Shown here piece by piece: positions 21,215 through 31,340 of a stretch of 64,000 nucleotides of DNA. Below the pieces are notes generated by a model. That model did not search any database, was not told the origin of the DNA, and was given only the letters and a program-made list of their open reading frames with translations. Source of the stretch: Isoetes taiwanensis (taxonomy: Eukaryota > Streptophyta > Lycopodiopsida > Isoetales > Isoetaceae); NCBI GenBank assembly GCA_021234155.1, contig JAJEKV010000139.1, forward strand, positions 1,546,386-1,610,385, given 5' to 3'. Within the stretch, counting starts at the first letter, position 1. Every line of letters begins with the position of its first letter. The translations under genes and the position numbers were made by a program.

Positions 21215-22819
21215 GAACCACATGGGGATGAGGAACTTGACATTTATAACCAATGGATCAAAGAATTGGTGGCGTTTAACTATGACAAGTGTAAGATCAG
21301 CAGCCCAAATTTTGCTGTTCAAACAATTCTTGGGTGCATCAGGAATAAGGATATTCATTCCTTCATAACTTTCAAAGAGGTTAATCTATGCAATAAATCC
21401 CTATCCCCTGTTTCATATCTGGGATTCAGTGGCTGGTTCAAGGTGTTTCAAAACATGAAGAAGACTAATTTCGAGTTCAATAAATGTAAGGGCATCATCA
21501 CTACCCTTTATTCTGATATGGAAAATATTATGTACATGAGAACTTGTCTTGAAGATGAAGCTGGGTTGAAATTTGTTGCTGGCATCACAGCATTGGAAAC
21601 AGCTAATGATATTATGCCAACTTTTCAGAAAGATGAAGTGGTCATTCATAATTCAGAAGTAGAAGTTGATGGAGATACCAATGATTGTTTGTTTTCGGAT
21701 TTTGACCTTAAGGAAGAAGACCTTGCAGGAATAAATTACAAAAAGGAAAGGTTACTTGATATCAAAGAACCACTCAATAAGGAGCTGGATTTGGATGAAA
21801 ATGTCCCTGAGTTGACATTATCGAACTCCACATGTTTTCCAGTTCTCATAGAACAGACCGTGGAATGTTATGCAGGGATTTATGACCATGCTATATGGCT
21901 TAGCCAGAATTTTGCAGCCCTGGCCCCCATAGATTTGGAGACTTGGATTGCCCTGGCTGGCATATCTAATGAAGAGATTAAGGAAGCAAAAGCTGCTGCA
22001 CTCAAACTGGAAAAAGCTTTCTCAAGTATTAATCCAGATCTCAATTTCAAAATGGATTTTTTTGGACTTGTTTGCGTGAAAAATGCTCCCATTGTTATCA
22101 GCCAAAAGGGACACATGGCATTTGCAAACATTGAAAGAAACGATTATTACCTGAAACGCATCTACAGAACACATTGCCCTTATTTCAGGTGCCAATGTGA
22201 AAAAGAAAAATTCAGCTTCAAGAAAAATAATGATGATAAGGGCAAGTGCACAATAGTATGGTTTGACCAAGGGGTATGGTACATAATGAACCATATGGAA
22301 AAACTGTACCCGGGGTCAACTCCAATGCTAAAAATGGTCATTATGACCAAGTTGTTGAACAAGATCATGAAACCAGCTGTTTTGGCATATATATCTCATC
22401 TGGAGGTTAGAAGGATTATGATCGAAATGACATTGCAATATGCCAAGAATCCGAATACTAATCTGAAGGAAGCATTTGGTGGTAGCAAAATAGCTGATAT
22501 CGCAGAAAAAATGATCAGACCTGTGTCTTTTTTGAAGGACAAAATATCTGCTAATAAAAAGTCTTTTTATGGAAAACCTGAGGCTAGCAGTAACAGTACT
22601 CGATCAAAACAGAGTACAACTCGTACTCCTAAAATGCCTCCAAGAATCACCTCTGACCCAAGATGCACTAGGGAGATGGCCCAGATTCCCAGCACTCCAA
22701 CCTCAGGAAATGTGGTTGTTTTGGATGCTTACTCCATTACAAAACTAGATGACAAGATTATATCATTGGAAGATAGTGCTCCTTTGAAACTTGATTATGT
22801 GGAAGATTCACAAGAATGA
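21215..22819 (+). CDS. Retroelement ORF1, exon 2 (copy A)
   Basis: 534 codons after the acceptor at 21213-21214, giving a spliced ORF1 protein of about 651 residues. Conserved blocks shared with copy B include YDKCKISSPNFAVQT, SPVSYLGFSGWFKVF, NIMYMRTCLEDEAG, VECYAGIYDHAIWLSQNFAA, MDFFGLVCVKN, ISQKGHMAF, HCPYFRCQCEK with GKC about 18 residues later, AYISHLEVRR and KIADIAEKMIRPVSF. The Cys/His cluster (about residues 436-461) may hold zinc. No family is recognised. By position it could be the gag-like or RNA-binding partner of the downstream RT. It ends SAPLKLDYVEDSQE with a TGA, 193 bases before the RT exon. Confidence 0.7.
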   Translation, partial: EPHGDEELDIYNQWIKELVAFNYDKCKISSPNFAVQTILGCIRNKDIHSFITFKEVNLCNKSLSPVSYLGFSGWFKVFQNMKKTNFEFNKCKGIITTLYSDMENIMYMRTCLEDEAGLKFVAGITALETANDIMPTFQKDEVVIHNSEVEVDGDTNDCLFSDFDLKEEDLAGINYKKERLLDIKEPLNKELDLDENVPELTLSNSTCFPVLIEQTVECYAGIYDHAIWLSQNFAALAPIDLETWIALAGISNEEIKEAKAAALKLEKAFSSINPDLNFKMDFFGLVCVKNAPIVISQKGHMAFANIERNDYYLKRIYRTHCPYFRCQCEKEKFSFKKNNDDKGKCTIVWFDQGVWYIMNHMEKLYPGSTPMLKMVIMTKLLNKIMKPAVLAYISHLEVRRIMIEMTLQYAKNPNTNLKEAFGGSKIADIAEKMIRPVSFLKDKISANKKSFYGKPEASSNSTRSKQSTTRTPKMPPRITSDPRCTREMAQIPSTPTSGNVVVLDAYSITKLDDKIISLEDSAPLKLDYVEDSQE

Positions 22820-23012
22820 AATTTGAATCTTTTCGGAGTATATAGAAGCCCTTTAATATGTGGCTGATTTTTGAAAAAGACATAAACATGTAAGACAGCA
22901 TTACAGTCTAGTGCCATTGGGCCAAACATTTTGGAAATATAAATATCAATACTTTCTGAAATTTTTTCCAGTAAACTAATTTGGTAAATTCTGATACATG
23001 GTATTTTTGTAG

Positions 23013-25085
23013 GTGCAAATTGTGAAGAACAGGACCATCATAAGAGATATAAACAAAAATAGACGTTTGCAATGCAATGAAAGAGATAAGGATGCAAAAA
23101 TTGTACATATGACATTTCTTTCTAAAGCAATGGAAAGCTTTGACATTAAAGGTATTTTCTACAACATCATGTATGAAGTATTTCAAGATAGAGGGACAGA
23201 AATTGTAGACAATACGAAATTTGCATGGAGATATGTCGAACAGATTAGGGATAAGGTGTATAAACCATTCCTAGTATTTGCTGATGGTGGGGTTAAGAAA
23301 TGTCCATGCTCAAACCCTAATTTAGCAAAATTCATTGACCAAAGGATAGGCCATGTCAGAACTACTAGCCTGGACATTATACATTCCACAATGCTAAAAA
23401 AGGCAATGGAATGTGGCCTGAACCATATCCCTGACAATGCCTTAAGCATTCAAGAATTTATGGAGGAATTTGCTAAAATGTGCGAGCAATTTTTTCTAGT
23501 GCATAAATATGAGTTGCTAGATCTCTCAGACGTGGATGTGTTGAACTTATGTGAGTTATTACAAAAAATGGCACATGCACAGATCGTGGACTTGAAGAAT
23601 ACTCTTGGCCAAAAAAGATTCTTATGGAAAGACAAGTGTGTACAAAAGAATATTGAATGGCTCAATAAGAATTTATATGTGGCAGGCTTGGATAAAGCAG
23701 CAAATAATGCTGTTTTCATTTGTCCGAAACACATCTTCCAGATGGCCAAACTTAGATTGGAGAGTGCAGATTTCCAAAAGCAGGAACTTAGACCTGATGC
23801 TGTGAAAAAGAAATGTGTTTTAGAAATAAAAAATCATAATGGAGAAATACAGGTACAAAGTATGAAACTCCCCTACTTAATGGCAACATACAAGGAGCAT
23901 AAAGGAGAGTATAGGTGGTTGACAAATGCCCACAATACATTATATACTGAAATTGATGCTACCATAACAGGGATTTTAAATAACTTCTTGGATATATGGC
24001 CTAAAGTCTGCTTTAAGATGACTGCAAAATTTCGATTCTGGAACCCAAGGAAAATTAATGCTTGCTGGATAGTCAATTCCATGTATGATGTGGTTTTAAA
24101 CTTACCATGCAGAATCCACAATGTCTTTTCTGCCGACATAATGAAATGCTATGAGAATATTCCTTTATTTGGGGATGAAGGCATTATAGAGATCCTAAAT
24201 GAAATTGCTGACATGATTTGGGAGTATCAAATGATGGAACATACTTACTTTGACATGCTCATCAAAACAAAGGGTGATGGGATCAAAGTGAAATGGGCTA
24301 AGTCCTCCAAAGACAAAGAGAATATCAGTTGGAAATTGGTTACCAAACAGGAATTTAAAAATATTAATGCTTGGCTTTTGAGCAGCTGCTACGTACAGAT
24401 GGGAAATGAAACATGGAAACAGATTAAGGGAATACCAATGGGCTTTAGCTGCAGCCCTGCGTGGTGCAACTTGTACCTTGCATGGTACGAATTGAGGTTC
24501 ATACTGAACTTGGCACATAACAACAAATATGATCTCATTTACAGATTCCAACATGCAACAAGATACATAGACGACCTAAATGTGATCAATGGGGGCCATG
24601 TGATGGAATTTCTTACTATAGAGGCTGAATTCCCTATTTACAACTTAAATTGTCTAAGTATTAGAGATGAAACAGGTTATGAGGCAAGGGAGAACTCAAG
24701 TACTCCAATTGGAGTTACATGTAACTTTCTGAATATGTCATTTTTGGTCACTGACCACAATAGGGGAACATTTAAAATGAACAGGTATGACAAGAGGAAC
24801 AACTTACTATTCAAGGTGAACAGGTTTATCAGAGCGGATAGCTGCAGACCATACAGACAAGCCTCTAAGGTAATCATTTCACAAATAGCACCATATGTGT
24901 ATGCCCACTCAGAAGCAGAGGAAGCAGCCAAAAGTCTACATGAATTGATCGAAGCTTTTGTAAGTAATGGTTTTGGAAGAAATAAGATTACCCGGATTGT
25001 GCTGGATATTGTACAGGGGGAGGAATTTCCTGGTTTACTGTACAAAATACAGGAAATGGTAAGAAGCCTTAAGCGTATGATATAA
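23013..25085 (+). CDS. Reverse transcriptase, Penelope/TERT-like, endonuclease not seen (ORF2)
   Basis: 690 open codons begin exactly after a good acceptor (TTTTTGTAG|GTG at 23011-23012). The first ATG is codon 33 (23109), so this is probably a spliced exon. N-terminal to the RT, LYVAGLDKAANNAVFICPKH (about 218-237) resembles the ADKG-x-x-VV segment of Penelope-like RTs. RT motif A is FSADIMKCYENIP (Asp 375), motif B is GIPMGFSCSP (about 473) followed by WCNLYLAWYE, and motif C is RYIDDLN (Asp 520, 521), all with catalytic residues intact. About 165 residues follow, ending LKRMI, without a GIY-YIG or restriction-like nuclease motif. The product would copy element RNA. Relation to PLE, TERT or the algal RT-like proteins needs a tree. 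Confidence 0.75.
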   Translation: MQIVKNRTIIRDINKNRRLQCNERDKDAKIVHMTFLSKAMESFDIKGIFYNIMYEVFQDRGTEIVDNTKFAWRYVEQIRDKVYKPFLVFADGGVKKCPCSNPNLAKFIDQRIGHVRTTSLDIIHSTMLKKAMECGLNHIPDNALSIQEFMEEFAKMCEQFFLVHKYELLDLSDVDVLNLCELLQKMAHAQIVDLKNTLGQKRFLWKDKCVQKNIEWLNKNLYVAGLDKAANNAVFICPKHIFQMAKLRLESADFQKQELRPDAVKKKCVLEIKNHNGEIQVQSMKLPYLMATYKEHKGEYRWLTNAHNTLYTEIDATITGILNNFLDIWPKVCFKMTAKFRFWNPRKINACWIVNSMYDVVLNLPCRIHNVFSADIMKCYENIPLFGDEGIIEILNEIADMIWEYQMMEHTYFDMLIKTKGDGIKVKWAKSSKDKENISWKLVTKQEFKNINAWLLSSCYVQMGNETWKQIKGIPMGFSCSPAWCNLYLAWYELRFILNLAHNNKYDLIYRFQHATRYIDDLNVINGGHVMEFLTIEAEFPIYNLNCLSIRDETGYEARENSSTPIGVTCNFLNMSFLVTDHNRGTFKMNRYDKRNNLLFKVNRFIRADSCRPYRQASKVIISQIAPYVYAHSEAEEAAKSLHELIEAFVSNGFGRNKITRIVLDIVQGEEFPGLLYKIQEMVRSLKRMI

Positions 25086-25258
25086 AAAAACAATCTGAAA
25101 ACTTTGAGTTATTGGTTGAATAAGGTGGAACAAGATTGGTGGGGTAGGGCCTTGGTGCAACAAGGTCCTATGCCCCTTGTTGCTACCAAACAAAGTTAGA
25201 ATTCATGCATATAAATATTAATAGGCCCCCCTGACCTGTGGTAGGAGGCAGGGTTTTT
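25086..25258 (+). other. 3' untranslated tail of copy A
   Basis: These 173 bases lie between the RT stop and the downstream direct repeat. They include GGCCTTGGTGCAACAAGGTC-like partial self-complementarity (near 25148-25168) and end CAGGGTTTTTT directly before ATTATTTGAATATAA. No hammerhead core or polyadenylation signal is clear. Confidence 0.4.
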
Positions 25259-27384
25259 TATTATTTGAATATAATTATAGAAGTATAATGTGAAAAAAGT
25301 GGGATATGAATGGACCAATAGTTATTAAGGTGCTTTGCCTACAATGGGTCGTTGAAGTTTAATGTTAAAAGGTTGAGCATGGAATACAAAATACAATGTC
25401 TAGAATATTGTTTGAATACTAACATTTACAGGAAAGTATTACATTCAAAAAAATTTTAGGGCAAACAAGATGCCGGATATTAGCTTTAGGGCAACGTGAA
25501 GCCGCTGGAACCATACCGGATTTTTGCTTTAGGGCAACACGAAGCATCTGGAACCAGGAGAATATTTACAGGATTAAAGAGATAAGAAGATATGACAGCT
25601 TGGAATGAAGAACACACGACAGTCTAATTTAGGTATGATGCTACACTTAGAACTGTCGGTATTAAGGATTGTGTCTGGCTACTTAAGACATGCATTCTGA
25701 ATATGGTAATTCCACTGTTTTAGAAGTAGAAGGCCGCTACCCGAGGGCGGATCCCCAGTAGCCAACATGCCCGTAAAGAAAGGGGACTTGAATCATGCTA
25801 CCCGAAGAGGGATGGCTCAAGCAAAGCGTAATGAAGGGGTAAGTAAGAAGATCTATCCGCTTCACAAATCGCTGAAGGATCCTGCCTTTAAAGGCTTGCC
25901 AAAGTGGAGAGAAAGGTAAGGCGGGGGGATAAGGATTATGCTTTGAAGGCACAAAAGAATTCCTAAACCCATTTCAGATTTTGGGGAGGGAAATATCAAT
26001 GCTGCAGACACCAGAGATGCTTCCAAGGATGATACATATGAAGTTGCTTACAACAACAAAGAGGCTGAATGTACTGAAGGAACCAGTATGAAGAAACCAA
26101 AGGGATCTACTCGAATCTCTAAGGTTTGATAGGAGTAGCTTGAGAATTTAAATTGATAAGCTTATGGATGATAATTTGGATGCTGAATTTGATCTTAAGT
26201 AGGAAAATTAAGAATGTAACATGCTGTCCTAGTTTCCAGGATAATGATAGAAACAGCCTTAAAATGATCTCATGGACTGATTTCTCTTGGAAGCTTATGT
26301 TAAATATATTTGGCTAAGTAGCGAAAATATAGGCAGGGTGAAATGGGATAACCTCAAGGAAATCCATGACACCTGCTAGTAGCTTAGGCTTTTACCCAAT
26401 TCCTGGCTAACTGTCCTTTGGTTCTACTGCAGGTAACAGATTTCCTTGCTCTCTGTTTTGTATTTTCAAAAGGAGACAAAAGCTGATCCATGTAATTCCT
26501 GAAGATGGGGAGGAAATTTAGCATTCATGAACATATGTTTTCAGTATGCTTGGTAATATCTTCTTGCAGTAGATTAGCAGTTGTATGGATGTAAGTATGA
26601 CCAGAAATATATTTGCTTATGCAATTGACCTTTTAAAGAAGTGTCTAAACAATGGAAAATAATGAGAATTTTTCTAATTTATTTGCTGGGTATATGGTCT
26701 TTTATTGGAGATCTTGTGAAATTATGAATTTAAAAGTGTCTTAGGCATATGCTGTATAGTTTATTTACTGGATACATGGAAATAAATTCAGAGTATGCTT
26801 GATAATAAGTTGAATTGTAGCTTGAAGTGGTTGATCTATTTGCTGGAATTTTGCTTGTGAACAAGCTTAAATGTGTTTCGAGCCTATATCAGGGAATATA
26901 TGTCATAGATGCATGGATATGAAAACAGATTGGTTTAAAGGAATTTAGTGCATTTGCTGTTTGCATGCAAAACAGAAATATGGATTGGATTTTAGCTATG
27001 ATACATTTAGAGATGTAATGGAATTCTGGGGCAGAATAGTGATAATGTATTTTAAAGAGTCATTTGGTCAAGTGAAAGCAATAATATGAATACTTTCAGA
27101 ACATGATGATATTCCAATGGTCACTTATTAGGATAATGCTTAAGGTAAAGTTGGCTTAGCTCAACGTATCATATGATTGAAGTTAATTTGCTAAATAGAT
27201 AAACATATCTCCATTGTGGGTTATTGAATTGGAAAAAGACATAATTAAAATTGGATATAGGATAAAATGTTTAACCAGGACATTGACCTAGACATAAGGG
27301 TATCTGCTTATGTTTAGGACTGCAAATTGGGCTGTCTTTTTGACAGAAAGAAAGAGGTTCTAGTAGTCTAGAACTGATTTGGGG
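25259..27384 (+). repeat. 3' pseudo-LTR-like direct repeat (copy A)
   Basis: A near-identical copy of 19012-21095 that ends in CTAGAACTGATTTGGGG followed by an 18-T run instead of continuing to ORF1 exon 2. It therefore stops inside intron 1. The conserved acceptor-donor block is present at 26392-26438. Confidence 0.8.
25767..26123 (+). pseudogene. ORF1 exon 1 duplicate in the downstream repeat (frameshifted)
   Basis: It begins MPVKKGDLNHATRRGMAQAK and retains the donor AAG|GTTTGA, but extra bases (for example CCTTTAAAGGCTTGCC and TGCTTTGAAGGCACAAAAG against the upstream copy) break the frame. Without exon 2 it cannot encode ORF1. Confidence 0.65.
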
Positions 27385-27402
27385 TTTTTTTTTTTTTTTT
27401 TT

Positions 27403-28090
27403 TACCATGGTGAGCTTTCTTTGGTATTCCATGTTCTTTTGCATGATAAAATTGGCAATATTCAGGTACTAACTATAAGTTCTTGTTACTTGTTTTAAAC
27501 ACATAAGCAAAGACAAAAAATAAAATGATAAAAGTCTCCAATGAACAGAATGATAAAAGTCCATCTCCAATTAACGACGGCATTATAGGACCAAAATAAT
27601 ACACGATGAAAAAGTACTTTAGACGTTTTAGTTTCCAGCTACTGCATTTAATGTTCCCAATAACTTTTCCATGTTATTAGTACTCTAAATACTACTGAAT
27701 GATATTCTAATTGAACTTTTATTAATCTTCTTTATTTTGCTGAGTAACTTCACTTTTAAAACGTTTTTTGTCATTACTGGTGCAGTCATTTCTTTTACGT
27801 TCTTTTTTCTTTGTTTATTATGCATGATGCAAACTTAGACTTGAATTGAATCCAATAGTACATATTGATAAAAAAGCATTTAAATATGTCAAAAAAGCAT
27901 TTTTAATGAACTACAAAATGACAAAAATTGAAGTAAAACTGCCACAACGAAGACTTCTATTTGGATATAAAATTTAGAGCTATGTTCTTATAAGATTGAC
28001 ATGTACATATGTCACAAAAAGAACTAAATGTTGACACAATTTTGTTATTACCTATAAAAGTCAGAATTATGTTATAAAAACAATATATGA
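27403..28090. other. AT-rich spacer, nothing recognised
   Basis: No open frame beyond chance and no repeat shared with the rest of the window were noticed. Confidence 0.4.
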
Positions 28091-28100
28091 TTGTTATATC

Positions 28101-28860
28101 TTAGTTTTTGCTAGATTTACCGTTAGCCCGGTATTCTTCCCCTTGCTGTTCTGCTATGTAACCCTGCAAAGCGTCTATGTATATCCCATATAGAGTTGGG
28201 GATAGCGGGCAACCCTGTTTTACGCCTGTGTCACAGTTTATTGGCTGTCCTTCTTGCTCTATCTTGGCATGTACCCTATGGTATAGTCTTGCAATCGATC
28301 CTACCATGTTTCTTGGAGCTTGCATGTCCATCAAACTTTGTAATAGCTTCTCCCTCGGGACTGTGTCGAATGCTTTCCTGAAATCTACAAAACAGCAGAT
28401 GATCTTTCTTCCCTGTGCCTTGTTCTGTTCTATTAATATCTGAAGGGTTACTAGATGGTCTGTGGTTGAGTGTTCCGGTCTGAATCCTGCTTGCCCTTGT
28501 GCTCTCATGTTTCCCTTTTCTGCCCATTTCTTTAATTTGTTTGTCCGGTGCCTTTCTAGAACCATTTTCACGAAAATGGAACTCACCATTATTGTTCTAT
28601 AGTTTCCTGGATCTTGCCTGCTTCCTGCCTTATGTAGAGGTATGACTCTATTGTACGTCCACCTGTCTGGAAGCTCTGTATGTATTATGCCATTGAAAAT
28701 GTCCATGACCTGTTTGCCAATTTCTGTTTTAGCACATTTCAATAATTCCACGGTCAGACCGTATAGATCCTGGGCTTTGTGGTTAGCCATCCTGTTTAGG
28801 GCTATCATTACCTCTTGCATGTTGAAGCATGGTTTATCCTATCCTGCAAAGATTGGTATT
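28101..28860 (-). pseudogene. LINE reverse transcriptase fragment, catalytic YADD box deleted
   Basis: The minus-strand frame reads MQEVMIALNRMANHKAQDL, NRVIPLHKAGSRQDPGNYR, GQAGFRPEHSTTDHLVTLQI, CCFVDFRKAFDTVPREKL and GVKQGCPLSPTLYGIYIDAL, a clear LINE-type RT (motifs 0 to B). After QGEEY it jumps to CGGGCTAACGGTAAATCTAG, which in the related copy at 37.7 kb lies about 117 bases further on, past YADD. The catalytic Asp pair is therefore missing. It is probably the distal half of the minus-strand LINE whose endonuclease is at 32.6-34 kb, now separated by inserted repeats. Confidence 0.8.
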
Positions 28861-28869
28861 GGTACGGGG

Positions 28870-29591
28870 GTTTGAAGTTTTGAAGTTTCTCATATGGTGA
28901 CATACAAACTGCATGTTTGTCTGCAAAACCGTTTGGAATGAGTCATTATGAGGTTTTCAATGTTGAAGCCTCATTCAAGGTGAATCTCTTACATGTTCTT
29001 TACAATTAAACGTCGTTCTAGATTCTATACTTCTCGTAAAATCTTATAATATTTTGTAAATCTTGTTATACAAGATAATAAATTCTAGACATCTATACCC
29101 CACAAACGAGGAACTTTGTGTACGGTGTAGATTAAGGAATAAAGGGCGAATATGCCTATCCAACGACTCTCGCCCCTCGTCACCAGGTTGAATCCTTTTA
29201 AACAAAAAAGGGGGTTTAAGGGGAATTTAATTTTAAAGGCGTAATGTAATAGTTTGTGTTATCGTTAAAAATTTTTTGCTTCGGGGCCAAAAAAAACAAC
29301 AACATTAATATCTAGCATAATAACAACACACGGATGATAAAAGATAAATTAATACGGAAAGCAACAACAATTGAGCTTTGGAACCATCGTTTTGTAGTTT
29401 GAAGATATAATCTTCAATCGACAAGAAGTATAGAATCTAGAACGCCGCGTTTAATTGTAAAGAACATGTAAGAGATTCACCTTGAATGAGGCTTCAACAT
29501 TGAAAACCTCATAATGACTCATTCCAAACGGTTTTGCGGAACAAACATGCGCTTTGTATATCACCATATGAGAAACTTCAAAACTTCAAAC
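28870..29591. mobile_element. Fold-back DNA element with arms of about 165 bp
   Basis: The left arm (28870-29036, GTTTGAAGTTTTGAAGTTTC...) is the reverse complement of the right arm (29418-29591, ...AGAAACTTCAAAACTTCAAAC). A 380-base centre lacks a coding frame. Arm mismatches are few. Long inverted repeats suggest a non-autonomous Mutator- or foldback-type element. No target duplication was found at its ends. It lies directly beside the LINE RT fragment. Confidence 0.75.
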
Positions 29592-31300
29592 TGCAATACA
29601 TATTATTATGATCGCCTGCAGAGAATACACATCATGGTAATGAAGTTGAATCTGTTGCAAATAACTCAAACAAAGCTGGGAATGATTTGAATATGTTGCA
29701 TAAGATAACAAAGCTTGAAGATTGAAGAAAAATAGAGTGCTTGAAGCTTCATTGCCGCATTTAGGATGTCTTCATAATACAATGCCCTCATAATTCCAAA
29801 TCATGTAACATTCGAAATATGGATACAAAAGGACTTTCAAAGGACATCTCACCAAAATGGAGGGGCTGAACCTTCATTCTTGTACTCAAGGTACTCTACA
29901 TCTTTATAATGCACTTGGAGATTCGATGACACGTGCACAAAAGCAATGAGAATTTCCTTCATTTTGGTGGACTGCCATATCATCATAGGCAAAGCATTAC
30001 ATAGTGACACATTTTAGTGACACATTTGCTTCACAATTCAAGATCATGGTATGAGTTGAATACACCGCAAGAAAGTGCGAATGAGTTGAACATGATGCAT
30101 AAGATAACAATCGGATAAATAATAGTTTGTTGACTTATTTGCCAAGTTATCATATTTTTTAAAAAAGACAATCACCATATCTTTGCCCGTTCGGATAACA
30201 TGCAATGGACCCGTATGTGTTTCATGAGCTCTTCATTCTTTATTCAAAACCGCAGAACTTGACATGTTTAAAAAAGACAATCACCATCATATCTTTGCGG
30301 TTCGGATAACATGCAATGGACCTCAGTATGTGTTTCATGAGTTCTTCATTCTTTACTCAAAATGCAGAGCACTAACATGTACCTGCATAATCGAATAAAA
30401 TACATATTGCAATAATACCACTGGCATGAAAGTGATGATCTTTGAATCAACAGATGAAAATGAATCAAAGGCCTTTCGAGTGCTTCTCTGCTTTGTCTTG
30501 TCGTGATCTTGCTTTTAACAAAATGTTCATAACTTCACGGCTCCACACTCCAATTATTTGGAACTTCTTGAGATCTTCCAGATATTATAATCGAAGTCAG
30601 CATTAAGGGGTACGAATGAAGAGCAGAAGTTGTGGCATTCAAAAACATATGAATTACCTCTATCCTTTGACTGGCCAGCAAGATATGGATGTGATTTCTA
30701 AATATTGTACTGAAAAATGCTTGAATTTGTTGAGATATTTACTTGTATGCAGCCTAATAAGTCTTAAGTATCTGCTTCCACTTTCTACAACAAAAGCTTA
30801 AATCCATCTGCTTCTCGCCTTTGGTTCTATGCCCAAAGATCACACTTATCATCTCCTATTCTGTAATAGATGTAGCAAAGAACTGTAATATAATCACTTT
30901 ATGTGTTTCTACATATTCAGCTGTGCAAGGGTTTTTATGATCACACGTATCATCATCTGCATCTTTCTTGGTATTGTACAAAGCGATTACGAGGTCCCAG
31001 CACTGAACAATCTTGAATAATCGGGGCTGTTGAAGCTGCACCTGATGGAAGAGCCTACATTTGTTCAAAGTCGCAGTGATTGCTTATGGCCCCGACCTTA
31101 TAGTTGCATGGCTTATGGAACTAGATAAAAATGTTACTTCCCGCTTTTACTCTGAGCCCTAACGGTTCCAGAAGTTAACGTAACAATTGTGGGATGCTAA
31201 AAATGATGTGTGCAATGCATCCCCGCCATGGCCGAGATACCTAACATGCTCGATGGGCCATGTCCAACAGTATGTTTATCTTCCTTCGGGCTTTGTGGGT
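29592..31300. other. Non-coding region with a 112-bp direct repeat
   Basis: AAAAAAGACAATCACCAT, ATCTTTGC, GTTCGGATAACATGCAATGG, TATGTGTTTCATGAG and TCTTCATTCTTTA-TCAAAA occur at 30160-30265 and again at 30270-30382. The remainder has only short frames, such as 30616-30801, without supporting signals. Confidence 0.55.
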
Positions 31301-31340
31301 TTGATAGCATGAAGCATAGGCCGATCGGTTAGTCTGCACA

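Larger units (their letters stand above)
19012..27384 (+). mobile_element. Penelope/TERT-like intron-bearing retroelement, copy A, with pseudo-LTRs
   Basis: The body has ORF1 in two exons (19485-19835, 21215-22819) and a reverse transcriptase exon (23013-25085). The first 2.1 kb is repeated directly after the body at 25259-27384. T runs lie at both outer borders (18998-19011 and 27383-27402). Direct repeats that contain the promoter side, and introns retained within a retroelement, are known traits of Penelope-like elements. No GIY-YIG endonuclease was found after the RT, so this would be an endonuclease-lacking type. An alternative is a distinct RT class close to PLE and TERT. Confidence 0.65.

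Noticed and set aside
24800-25258. Possible GIY-YIG endonuclease after the Penelope-like RT
   Set aside because: No G-I-Y...Y-I-G pair or downstream Arg/Glu pattern in any frame between the RT core and the direct repeat.
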